Positions 1 through 5,786 of a stretch of 10,317 bases of DNA are shown in pieces. How positions within the stretch are numbered: the first letter of the stretch is position 1; each line of letters begins with the position of its first letter. This DNA is from an uncultured Prosthecobacter sp. Lineage in GTDB: Bacteria > Verrucomicrobiota > Verrucomicrobiia > Verrucomicrobiales > Verrucomicrobiaceae. Under the pieces are notes generated by a model. It saw only the letters and a program-made list of their open reading frames with translations, was not told where the DNA came from and did no database searches. The stretch lies in NCBI GenBank assembly GCA_937941745.1, contig CALDGV010000748.1, positions 1 through 10,317 of the forward strand. The letters run 5' to 3'. Both the position numbers and the translations under genes were made by a program.

Positions 1-97
1 TCCCTCACTGCCACCGCTCGAACCCGCCCCACTGCCTTCCCGCGCGCACTCTGGTCCCAGCCACAGCAGCCTCATTCCAGGCTCCCCCACACTGCCA
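1..97 (+). other. Open Pro/Ser-rich reading frame running off the left edge
   Basis: The frame of the first gene has no stop codon between base 2 and the ATG at 98. Its translation is rich in Pro, Ser and Leu. Either this is GC-rich untranslated leader that happens to be open, or the first protein begins outside the window and this is more of its low-complexity N terminus. There is no Shine-Dalgarno-like sequence before the ATG at 98, so the sequence does not settle the question. I see no promoter or other feature in this stretch. Confidence 0.4.
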
Positions 98-1537
98 ATG
101 ATGGGCGGTGTTGACGCAGCACCTGCAGGCACGCTGCTCTCCCGCGGCATCCCATCCGCTCCGCTGTCCTCACCATCGGCACCGACAATGACGGAAAGCG
201 GGCAGGAGCCGGGAGCACATTTGTCCCTGCCTCCAACAGCGGGATATTCGAGCAGCAGGTCCCGACCGCTTCACAAGCCCAAACGCGCCACCAACGTGTT
301 CATGATTGGTCTGGCCCTCCTGTTTCTCGGAGGCTTTCTCGTGGCGGCAGGCTGGCTCTTCAGGGAACCCATCCAGCAAGCCATCGCCCTGGCGAAAGGC
401 CTGATTTCCGGCGCAGGCAGCATTCATGAAGTGGCTGAGGCGGAGCCAGCTGCTACGACGGGAGCAGCTGGCAAAACAGGCCCCGAGGGAACTCCAGCAG
501 CCACACCTGCCACACCTCCTGCTGAAAACAAACCCGTGCTTCCCAAAGCCAGTTTTGATCCGGAGGAAGCCACACTGCAGGGCCTTTCGGCGACACCTCC
601 GGCTCTGCCGGAAGACGCACCCATGATTCGGAAAGCCGAGGCCAGCACAACACCTGACACGGCCAGCCTTGCCAAGGAACCATCCGCCGAAGCAAGCCCA
701 GCCATGGTGGCGACGAAGGCTGACAGCACCAGCGCGCCCCAGCAGGCCGCCCCACCCGCAAGTCAGAGCCAGCCTCGGCTGATGGACAATGTCACCGAGG
801 AAGCGAAGCCAGCCGCCGAAGCTTTGAAGAAGTTTCTCAGCGCCCGCAGCCTGGATGAACGCCTTCAGCACACCCTGGCGGCAGATGTGATGAAGCCCAT
901 CATGCAGCGCTACTACAGCTCCAATTCGGAAGGTCCAATCTTGGTGGATGCCATCGCCCTGGTCCGCTACGACCCCAAGCCCCAGATCGGAGGTGGAGCG
1001 CATGCCGTGTTCGGACTCGAAAGCAAGACCTGGGAATTTCCGGTTCCCGTCATGCTGGAGATGAACGAAGGGCGTTTCAAAGTGGATTGGCTCAGCTTTG
1101 TGGAGTTCAAAGACCGCCTGCTGGAGAAGTTCCTCAGCGAGCCACAGGAAGGCCCCGCCCGCTTTCACGTGGGAATCACCCGCACCCACTATTTCGAGGA
1201 CAAAGTGCCCAACACGGCCGCCAAAGACGCCTTCCGAATCAGCCCTGCCCCCCCCAATCCTTTCACCAGCGTGATCTTTGTGGAAAAGGAGTCCGATCTT
1301 GGACGTGAACTGCGCGACAAGATTCCCTGGGGAGCCCAGGTCTGGGCCATTGTGGAGCTGGAGTGGATGAAGGCAGGCCCACAGCAATGGGTGCAGCTTT
1401 CCGGCGTGCCGCAATTGAACTGGTATTCCGTTCCTGCTGCGCCCAAGGCTGGCATTCCGGCACCACGAAATTCGTCCTTTGCCGACGACCCGCAAGTGCC
1501 CACGGAAACTCAAAAAGCAGTTCCGGTAGGACGCTAA
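98..1537 (+). CDS. Membrane-anchored protein with Ala/Pro-rich linker and C-terminal globular domain, function unknown
   Basis: I do not recognise this family. In the 479-residue reading, residues 1-65 are low-complexity and end in a basic patch (His-Lys-Pro-Lys-Arg near 59-63). One hydrophobic helix at about 66-88 follows, suggesting a cytoplasmic N terminus and an exported remainder. Residues about 111-225 form a linker rich in Ala, Pro, Thr and Glu. Residues about 232-445 look folded, with aromatic-rich alternating segments such as TWEFPVPVML (311-320), KVDWLSFVEF (328-337) and WGAQVWAIVELEW (411-423). The overall shape, a helical start (EALKKFLSAR) followed by strands, is reminiscent of NTF2-like domains, but that is a guess. 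The start is uncertain: ATGs lie at 98, 101 and 188, none has a ribosome-binding site, and the frame is open to the window edge. The ATG at 188 keeps the membrane helix and would give about 449 residues. Codon use and composition support this strand over the long antisense frame opposite it. The next gene starts 130 bases downstream. Confidence 0.75.
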   Translation: MMGGVDAAPAGTLLSRGIPSAPLSSPSAPTMTESGQEPGAHLSLPPTAGYSSSRSRPLHKPKRATNVFMIGLALLFLGGFLVAAGWLFREPIQQAIALAKGLISGAGSIHEVAEAEPAATTGAAGKTGPEGTPAATPATPPAENKPVLPKASFDPEEATLQGLSATPPALPEDAPMIRKAEASTTPDTASLAKEPSAEASPAMVATKADSTSAPQQAAPPASQSQPRLMDNVTEEAKPAAEALKKFLSARSLDERLQHTLAADVMKPIMQRYYSSNSEGPILVDAIALVRYDPKPQIGGGAHAVFGLESKTWEFPVPVMLEMNEGRFKVDWLSFVEFKDRLLEKFLSEPQEGPARFHVGITRTHYFEDKVPNTAAKDAFRISPAPPNPFTSVIFVEKESDLGRELRDKIPWGAQVWAIVELEWMKAGPQQWVQLSGVPQLNWYSVPAAPKAGIPAPRNSSFADDPQVPTETQKAVPVGR

Positions 1538-1540
1538 GCT

Positions 1541-1559
1541 GGCTGCCTTAAAGGCAGCC
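1541..1559 (+). terminator. Short perfect hairpin after the first gene, possible terminator
   Basis: GGCTGCCTT and AAGGCAGCC form a near-continuous inverted repeat that starts four bases after the stop codon of the upstream gene. It folds as a 7-bp GC-rich stem with a TTAAA loop. No T-run follows on the + strand (the next bases are CAAAAGAC), so it is not a canonical intrinsic terminator. It may be a weak terminator, a 3'-end stabiliser, or nothing. A second, weaker 7-bp inverted repeat (GTGCTTT/AAAGCAC, 1587-1606) lies between it and the aminotransferase start. Confidence 0.35.
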
Positions 1560-1667
1560 CAAAAGACCGCAAACACGTACTGACGGGTGCTTTATCACAA
1601 AAGCACACAGAGCCGGTGGTTTGCGCGTAGCATCCCAAGGCTGGATCAAGCATACCTCCGAACATCC

Positions 1668-3050
1668 ATGGGCAAAGAATTCGACACAACCCCACAGAAC
1701 GTCCCGCACGTCGCCACCAAGTTTCGCACCATCTGCACGCCGGTGCCGCACCCAGACTCCCTCCAGCACATCGAGCGCAGCCGCAAATTTGAGCCGCTCT
1801 CCATGCGCGGCATGCCCCCCATCGTCTGGGAGAAGGCGGATGACATCTTTGTCTTCGACAAATACGGCAATCGCTGGCTCGACTGGAGCAGCGGCGTGCT
1901 GGTCACGAACTGCGGTCATGGTGCACCTGAAGTGCGGCAGGCGATGATTGATCAGATCAATTCCGGCCTCGTTCACAATTACGTTTTCCCCAGCGAAGAA
2001 CGTCCGGAGTTGGCCGAACTCATCGCCAGCGTTTCCCCCGATCCTTTGAAGAAGGTCTTTCTTCTGAGCTCCGGCAGTGAAGCCACTGAATGCGCGATCA
2101 AACTGAGCCGTGCCCACGGCATCCAGGTCGGCGGCCGTGAAAAAATCGGCATCATCGGCTTTGATCGCGGCTATCACGGCCGCACGCTCGCCAGCCAGCA
2201 GGCTGGGGGTATGGCCGGCCAGAAGAGCTGGATCGTCAATCTGGATCCAGCCATCATCAATGCCCCCTTCCCTGATGGCTACTGGGAAGACGATAGCAGC
2301 TTCGACGGCTTTCTGAAGGCCATCGAAAAGGCGGGCATGAAGCCACAGAACATCGCCGGGGTCATCATGGAGAGCTACCAGGGCGTCGGCCCTGACTTCG
2401 CTCCCGTGGAATACATCCAGAAGCTCCGTGCTTGGTGCAATGAGCACGATGTCGTGCTCACTTTTGACGAGGTACAGTCAGGCTTCGGTCGCACTGGCAA
2501 GTTCTGGGCCTTCGAGCACTATGGCGTTGTGCCGGACCTCATCTGCTGCGGTAAAGGCATCTCGTCTTCCATGCCGCTCAGCGCCGTCATTGGCCGCCAG
2601 GAGATCATGGACCAATTCCCACCCGGCTCCATGACCAGCACCCACACTGGCAATCCGGTCTGCTGTGCCGCCGCCCTGGCCAACATCCGCAAAATTCTGC
2701 GTGAAGACCTCACCGGTAATGCGGCTCGACTGGGCCCCGTGCTGCACGAAGGCTGCCTGGCCGTGAAGCGCAAACATCCCGAAGTCATCGGAAATGTGAC
2801 CTGCGCAGGTTACGTCGCCGGCATCCAGACCATCAAGCGTGGCAGCAAGCAGCCGGACCATGACCTCGCCCATCGTGTCATCGAGCTCAGCTATCAAAAA
2901 GGCCTGCTCATGTTCGCTCCGGTCGGTGCTTGGGGCCAGACAGTGAAAATCTGTCCGCCGCTCACGATGGGCCAGGAAGCCTTGGAAGAAGGCATCGCCG
3001 TGCTTCATGAAGCCTTTGATCAGGCCGTCAGCGAACTCAGCAATGCCTGA
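1668..3050 (+). CDS. Class III PLP-dependent aminotransferase (4-aminobutyrate/ornithine type)
   Basis: This is a fold-type I, pyridoxal-phosphate aminotransferase of about 460 residues, a usual length for the class III (GABA/ornithine/acetylornithine) family. Motifs, counted from the ATG at 1668: SSGSEAT at 134-140 (phosphate-binding region), YHGRT at 169-173, DEVQSGFGRTG at 267-277 with Asp267 expected to contact the PLP ring nitrogen, and CCGKGISS at 293-300 with Lys296 as the Schiff-base lysine. STHTGNP at 324-330 and the C-terminal CPPLTM (429-434) are also typical. The segment that usually reads E-P-x-Q-G is E-S-Y-Q-G here (235-239). Substrate cannot be read from sequence; 4-aminobutyrate aminotransferase or a related omega-aminotransferase is the best family-level call, and general annotation may say aspartate aminotransferase family. 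The frame is open back to a GTG at 1587, but that extension covers a small hairpin and reads as leader, so 1668 is preferred although no Shine-Dalgarno precedes it. The gene ends at a strong terminator. Confidence 0.93.
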   Translation: MGKEFDTTPQNVPHVATKFRTICTPVPHPDSLQHIERSRKFEPLSMRGMPPIVWEKADDIFVFDKYGNRWLDWSSGVLVTNCGHGAPEVRQAMIDQINSGLVHNYVFPSEERPELAELIASVSPDPLKKVFLLSSGSEATECAIKLSRAHGIQVGGREKIGIIGFDRGYHGRTLASQQAGGMAGQKSWIVNLDPAIINAPFPDGYWEDDSSFDGFLKAIEKAGMKPQNIAGVIMESYQGVGPDFAPVEYIQKLRAWCNEHDVVLTFDEVQSGFGRTGKFWAFEHYGVVPDLICCGKGISSSMPLSAVIGRQEIMDQFPPGSMTSTHTGNPVCCAAALANIRKILREDLTGNAARLGPVLHEGCLAVKRKHPEVIGNVTCAGYVAGIQTIKRGSKQPDHDLAHRVIELSYQKGLLMFAPVGAWGQTVKICPPLTMGQEALEEGIAVLHEAFDQAVSELSNA

Positions 3051-3078
3051 TCAGGCTCCTTGAATCACCCACATTTGC

Positions 3079-3116
3079 AAAAAGCAGGCTTTTGATTCCT
3101 CAGAAGCCTGCTTTTT
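3079..3116. terminator. Bidirectional rho-independent terminator between convergent genes
   Basis: A perfect 13-bp inverted repeat, AAAAAGCAGGCTT (3079-3091) and AAGCCTGCTTTTT (3104-3116), has a 12-base loop. Read on the + strand, a GC-containing stem ends in a run of T and closes the aminotransferase transcript, whose stop codon is 28 bases upstream. Read on the - strand, it likewise ends in a T-run and closes the NusG-like gene, whose stop codon is 12 bases away. The symmetry and the placement between two convergent genes make this a convincing shared terminator. Confidence 0.88.
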
Positions 3117-3128
3117 CATGGGCCGTGA

Positions 3129-3731
3129 TCAGCGGCTTCCGAGGCTTTGCCTTGGAGTGTGTTCTGTCAGGAGCTGCGCCTTGGGCACTTCGACAAGACT
3201 CTCACGCCCCAAAAACTCGAGGAGAATGCGGACACGCTCTTCGCCGCTGTGAATGCTGTTCACGATGCCTTTCAGCCCCCGCATGGGGCCCTCGGTCAGT
3301 TCGACAACGTCGCCCACCTTCACTCCTACCTGGATTTCTTTGACGTTCAGGCCATCCATCTCCTCCTGAATCATCCGGATCACCGCATCAGGAACGTGGG
3401 ACATCTGCCCGCCAAAATCGACCACACGGATGACGTTTTGAGAATGCCTCACTGCACGAAGCGATTCGCGGGGCACAAAGCGCGCAAAGAAGTAGCTCGG
3501 GAAAAGGGCTTCGATGAACCAGACCTTTCCACGCCTCGTGTTGCGCTGGAATTTGATGCGCGGGCAGTAGGTCTCAACGCCTGACAGGCCGGACATCATG
3601 CCGGCGGCCAGGTGCTCGCACTTCGGGCGGGTATGAACGACATACCAGGCGGCTTGATCAGGAAGTTCCATGAAGGCTCGGAAGTTCGTGGTAGGCGTGA
3701 AGCCTGCATTGGGCAACTCCCGTTTGCGCAT
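3129..3731 (-). CDS. NusG/RfaH/UpxY-like transcription antitermination factor (NGN + KOW domains)
   Basis: This is a paralogue of NusG, which binds the RNA polymerase clamp and changes pausing and termination. Counted from the ATG at 3731 (200 residues), an NGN domain spans about 28-125. It begins AWYVVHTRPKCE and includes ALFPSYFFARF (75-85), the aromatic strand typical of the family, and VVDFGG (103-108). That FGG feature is common in RfaH/UpxY-type specialised factors. A KOW domain lies at about 137-183 (VGDVVELTEGPMRGLKGIV). Housekeeping nusG normally sits by secE and rplK; neither is here, which points to a specialised paralogue. The frame remains open to 3884, but that extension overlaps the divergent gene and looks non-coding (Arg/Cys/Ser-rich). 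The ATG at 3731 is preceded by a GAGGTGG-like Shine-Dalgarno, and its first 20 codons have coding-like third positions. The alternative ATG at 3671 would give 180 residues. Its divergent neighbours, a membrane protein and a GT9 enzyme, suggest envelope glycan genes as targets; that is inference. Confidence 0.9.
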   Translation of the reverse strand: MRKRELPNAGFTPTTNFRAFMELPDQAAWYVVHTRPKCEHLAAGMMSGLSGVETYCPRIKFQRNTRRGKVWFIEALFPSYFFARFVPRESLRAVRHSQNVIRVVDFGGQMSHVPDAVIRMIQEEMDGLNVKEIQVGVKVGDVVELTEGPMRGLKGIVNSIHSGEERVRILLEFLGRESLVEVPKAQLLTEHTPRQSLGSR

Positions 3732-3734
3732 TCC

Positions 3735-3741
3735 CCACCTC
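3735..3741 (-). promoter_or_regulatory. Probable Shine-Dalgarno of the NusG-like gene
   Basis: On the - strand GAGGTGG precedes the ATG at 3731, leaving three bases to the start. The spacing is shorter than ideal, but the purine run GAGGTGGGGA is the best ribosome-binding candidate for this gene. It favours 3731 over the ATG at 3671, which has no comparable sequence. Confidence 0.45.
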
Positions 3742-3781
3742 TGCGCCAGTCTTCGCGCCGCTCTGCACCCTCTCCAGCCGC

Positions 3782-4372
3782 ATGTTGAAAGACCTTCACG
3801 ACTATCTCTACCATCTCTCCCCGACCGGAGGGCTGCCGATGAAGCCTGTGGGAATCGTGCTCGGACTGGCCCTGCTGGCAGCACACCTCTGGGCCTGGAA
3901 AAATGAAGCCAGGGCCAAGGACTTTCTGCGAAACTTTCCCCGCCATTACGGCTGGGGGGTGTTTCTGCTCTCCATCGACTTCATCTGGGGCATGATCGTG
4001 CTTTCCAACATGGACATGGGGGAGTTTTTCTTCCTGCGCCGATGGTTCCTCATGCTGGTTCCGGTGGGCTTTGTACTAGTGCTCTTTTATGTGAAGGAAT
4101 TTCTGGCCGTGCGTGCCTTGGGCAGCCTGATGCTCCTGGTGGCAGGCCCCGTTCTCGCCTCCGCGTTTCTGCAGCCTCAGATCACGAGGCTGCTGCTTCC
4201 CATCCTGGCCTATGCGTGGCTTATCATCGGCATGTACTTTGTCGGCATGCCGTTCCTCATGCGTGACTGGATCGGATGGCTGCTGGCTAAGCAAGGCCGC
4301 TGGAACCTGGCGGTCTGGTCTGGCGTAGCCTACGGAGCCATTCTGCTTGTCCTGGCAGTGACCACCTACTGA
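3782..4372 (+). CDS. Polytopic membrane protein of unknown function, about six helices
   Basis: I do not recognise a named family. The 196-residue product is strongly hydrophobic, with likely membrane helices at about 21-38, 57-75, 86-104, 109-130, 136-158 and 175-193. Short charged loops separate them (for example NEARAKDF at 41-48 and RDWIGW at 161-166). No catalytic motif is evident. Two starts compete. The ATG at 3782 adds MLKDLHDYLYHLSPTGGLP, whose codons have GC-rich third positions like the rest of the gene. The ATG at 3839 has an excellent GGAGGG Shine-Dalgarno six bases upstream and would give 177 residues beginning at the first helix. I give the longer form but rate the two about equal. 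It is divergent from the NusG-like gene and ends four bases before the glycosyltransferase start, so the two + strand genes are very probably cotranscribed. An accessory role in envelope glycan or lipid handling is inferred from position only. Confidence 0.82.
   Translation: MLKDLHDYLYHLSPTGGLPMKPVGIVLGLALLAAHLWAWKNEARAKDFLRNFPRHYGWGVFLLSIDFIWGMIVLSNMDMGEFFFLRRWFLMLVPVGFVLVLFYVKEFLAVRALGSLMLLVAGPVLASAFLQPQITRLLLPILAYAWLIIGMYFVGMPFLMRDWIGWLLAKQGRWNLAVWSGVAYGAILLVLAVTTY
3827..3832 (+). promoter_or_regulatory. Strong Shine-Dalgarno inside the membrane-protein frame, arguing for a start at 3839
   Basis: GGAGGG lies six bases before an in-frame ATG at 3839. It is the best-formed ribosome-binding site I saw in the window, where most genes have none. 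It also falls at Gly-Gly codons (TCC CCG ACC GGA GGG), so it could be a coincidence of codon content inside a longer protein that starts at 3782. Confidence 0.5.
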
Positions 4373-4376
4373 ACGC

Positions 4377-5327
4377 ATGGAGTCTGGAAAGCAGCCCCGG
4401 GTGCTTGTCATTCGTGGCGGAGCCATCGGTGACTTCATCCTGACCCTGCCAGTCATCCGATTGCTAAAGCAATCCTTACCTGGCGCAGCCGTGGAGGTGC
4501 TAGGTTCTCCAGGCATTGCGGACCTCGCGATGAAGGCCGGCCTCGCAGAAAACTGCCGATCCTTGAGCGATCCTGGGCTCGCCCTTCTTTTTGCACGTGG
4601 TGCCACTCTCTCCTCGGAATGGCAGGCTTACTTCCGAAGCTTCCATCTGGTCATCAGCTACCTCTTTGACCCCGAAGGGCTTTTGAAGCAAAACCTGGAA
4701 CGAGCGGGAGTCCAAACACTGCTCCAGGGCTCACCCAAGCTCATCGCTGGTCAGGGTCATGCCACGGAACAACTGGCGCGTCCGCTGGAAAAAATAGCCT
4801 TGTTTCTGAACGACACCGACTGGCGGCAGCCACTCTTCCCACACATCGGCTCCAGCCCCCGAATTCTGCGGATTGCGATTCACCCAGGCAGCGGATCAGT
4901 CACCAAAAACTGGCCGGCGGAGCACTGGCTGCGCCTCACCAGGGACATCGCCGCACGTCACCCAGAAGCTGAGATGGCGCTAGTGCTTGGCGAAGCAGAA
5001 GCTGAACGCCGTTCCATTCCTGATGATGTGATGCTGCAACGCTGGGACCGCATTCCCCTGCCCGCCTTGGTCGATCATTTGTCAGGCTGTGACCTCTTTC
5101 TGGGACATGACAGCGGCATCTCCCATCTGGCGTCCACGTGTGGAGTGCCCTGTGTTCTGCTCTTTGGCCCGACGGATCCATCCACCTGGGCACCACCGCA
5201 ACACGGCCATCAAATCCTGCGCGCTCCTGCTGGTGACCTCACATGTCTCTCCTATGAAGTGGTTAGAGATGAAGTGATGAAAGCTGTCGATGCGCTGCAC
5301 CATCTGCGGTCCGCATCGCTTCAGTGA
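4377..5327 (+). CDS. Glycosyltransferase family 9 protein (ADP-heptose:LPS heptosyltransferase-like)
   Basis: GT9 enzymes are GT-B fold cytoplasmic transferases, classically adding heptose from ADP-heptose to the lipopolysaccharide core. The 316-residue length fits the family. The N-terminal Rossmann-like domain opens with VIRGGAIGDFILTLP (11-25), the family's signature; Asp19 matches the conserved catalytic-region Asp of WaaC/WaaF-type enzymes. The C-terminal domain carries IHPGSGSVTKNWP (168-180), then GHDSGISHLA (243-252), the D-x-G-x-x-H-like nucleotide-sugar site, and FGPTDPSTWAP (263-273). A Cys at 290 followed by a helical end is also usual for GT9. The sugar donor and acceptor cannot be read from sequence; in this phylum the product may be LPS core or another envelope glycan. 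The start lies four bases after the stop of the membrane protein, with no Shine-Dalgarno, consistent with translational coupling in an operon. RidA follows 54 bases downstream. Confidence 0.92.
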   Translation: MESGKQPRVLVIRGGAIGDFILTLPVIRLLKQSLPGAAVEVLGSPGIADLAMKAGLAENCRSLSDPGLALLFARGATLSSEWQAYFRSFHLVISYLFDPEGLLKQNLERAGVQTLLQGSPKLIAGQGHATEQLARPLEKIALFLNDTDWRQPLFPHIGSSPRILRIAIHPGSGSVTKNWPAEHWLRLTRDIAARHPEAEMALVLGEAEAERRSIPDDVMLQRWDRIPLPALVDHLSGCDLFLGHDSGISHLASTCGVPCVLLFGPTDPSTWAPPQHGHQILRAPAGDLTCLSYEVVRDEVMKAVDALHHLRSASLQ

Positions 5328-5381
5328 GGCTGTCGTGCCTTGACGCCTTGTTTTTTCACTGCCAACGCTGGCCAACCGCTT

Positions 5382-5762
5382 ATGGAACTCATCAACCATG
5401 CCCCCAATGTTCCTGCCGCCGTCGGCCCTTATTCGCAGGCCGTGCGCGTCGGAGGATTTCTTTTCTGCTCAGGCCAGATCCCAATCAACCCGGCGACAGG
5501 CAAGATTGAAGCCACCGATGTGGAAGCTCAGGCTCGACAGGTGCTGGCCAACATCCAGGCCCTGCTCCATTCCCAGGGTGCCACGCTTCAGCAGGTGGTG
5601 AAATCTACCGTCTTTCTGACGAGCATGGCGGACTTCCCCAAAGTGAATCCCATCTATGAAGCTGCCTTCGATGGTCACAAGCCCGCACGTTCCACCGTGG
5701 CCGTGGCCGGACTGCCCCTTGGAGCACTGATTGAGATCGAGGTGATCGTAGAACTCCCGTGA
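5382..5762 (+). CDS. ridA: RidA family enamine/imine deaminase (2-iminobutanoate/2-iminopropanoate deaminase)
   Basis: RidA (YjgF/YER057c/UK114 family) is a small trimeric cytosolic enzyme. It hydrolyses reactive 2-aminoacrylate and related enamine/imine intermediates released by PLP enzymes, protecting cells from PLP-enzyme damage. From the ATG at 5382 the product is 126 residues, close to the usual 126-131. The diagnostic residues are present: GPYSQA with Tyr17, CSGQIP with Gly31, PARSTV with Arg103 (equivalent to Arg105 of the E. coli protein), and IEIEVIVELP with Glu118 (equivalent to Glu120). This places it in the catalytically active RidA subgroup rather than among the Arg-less Rid families. 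A TTG at 5340 in the same frame would add 14 residues, which the family does not have. No Shine-Dalgarno precedes 5382. The gene is codirectional with the GT9 gene 54 bases upstream and may share its transcript; a functional tie to that gene is not obvious. Confidence 0.95.
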   Translation: MELINHAPNVPAAVGPYSQAVRVGGFLFCSGQIPINPATGKIEATDVEAQARQVLANIQALLHSQGATLQQVVKSTVFLTSMADFPKVNPIYEAAFDGHKPARSTVAVAGLPLGALIEIEVIVELP

Positions 5763-5773
5763 TTAAGGAGTTC
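5751..5773. repeat. Short inverted repeat across the ridA stop codon
   Basis: GAACTCC (5751-5757) and GGAGTTC (5767-5773) form a perfect 7-bp inverted repeat with a nine-base loop containing the ridA stop codon. It sits in the 24-base gap between two convergent genes, where a shared terminator would be expected. No T-run follows on either strand, so terminator function is uncertain. Confidence 0.35.
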
Positions 5774-5786
5774 CACCTCATTTCCG

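Noticed and set aside
170..1576. Long open frame (468 codons) on the - strand opposite the first gene
   Set aside because: Its product is rich in Cys, Trp, Gly, Arg and His in the manner of antisense translation of GC-rich coding DNA. It has no domain or signal peptide, and the + frame has the coherent anchor-linker-domain design.
1548..2447. 299-codon open frame on the - strand opposite the aminotransferase
   Set aside because: It lies fully antisense to a gene with unmistakable class III aminotransferase motifs. Its Asp/Ala/Val-rich composition is what antisense codon pairing produces.
3732..3884. N-terminal extension of the NusG-like frame to 3884
   Set aside because: The extension is Arg/Ser/Cys-rich, unlike a NusG N terminus, and would overlap the divergent membrane-protein gene by about 100 bases. 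The ATG at 3731 has a better ribosome-binding site.
3129..5327. RfaH ops element near the glycan genes
   Set aside because: I looked for a match to the E. coli GGCGGTAGCNT element upstream of the + strand genes and saw none. Specificity elements for Verrucomicrobial NusG paralogues are not known to me.
5322..5361. Possible terminator between the GT9 and ridA genes (CAGTGA/TCACTG repeat with a T6 run at 5351-5356)
   Set aside because: The complementary arms are only six bases, are separated by a 28-base loop, and the T-run lies before the second arm rather than after it, so it does not have terminator geometry.
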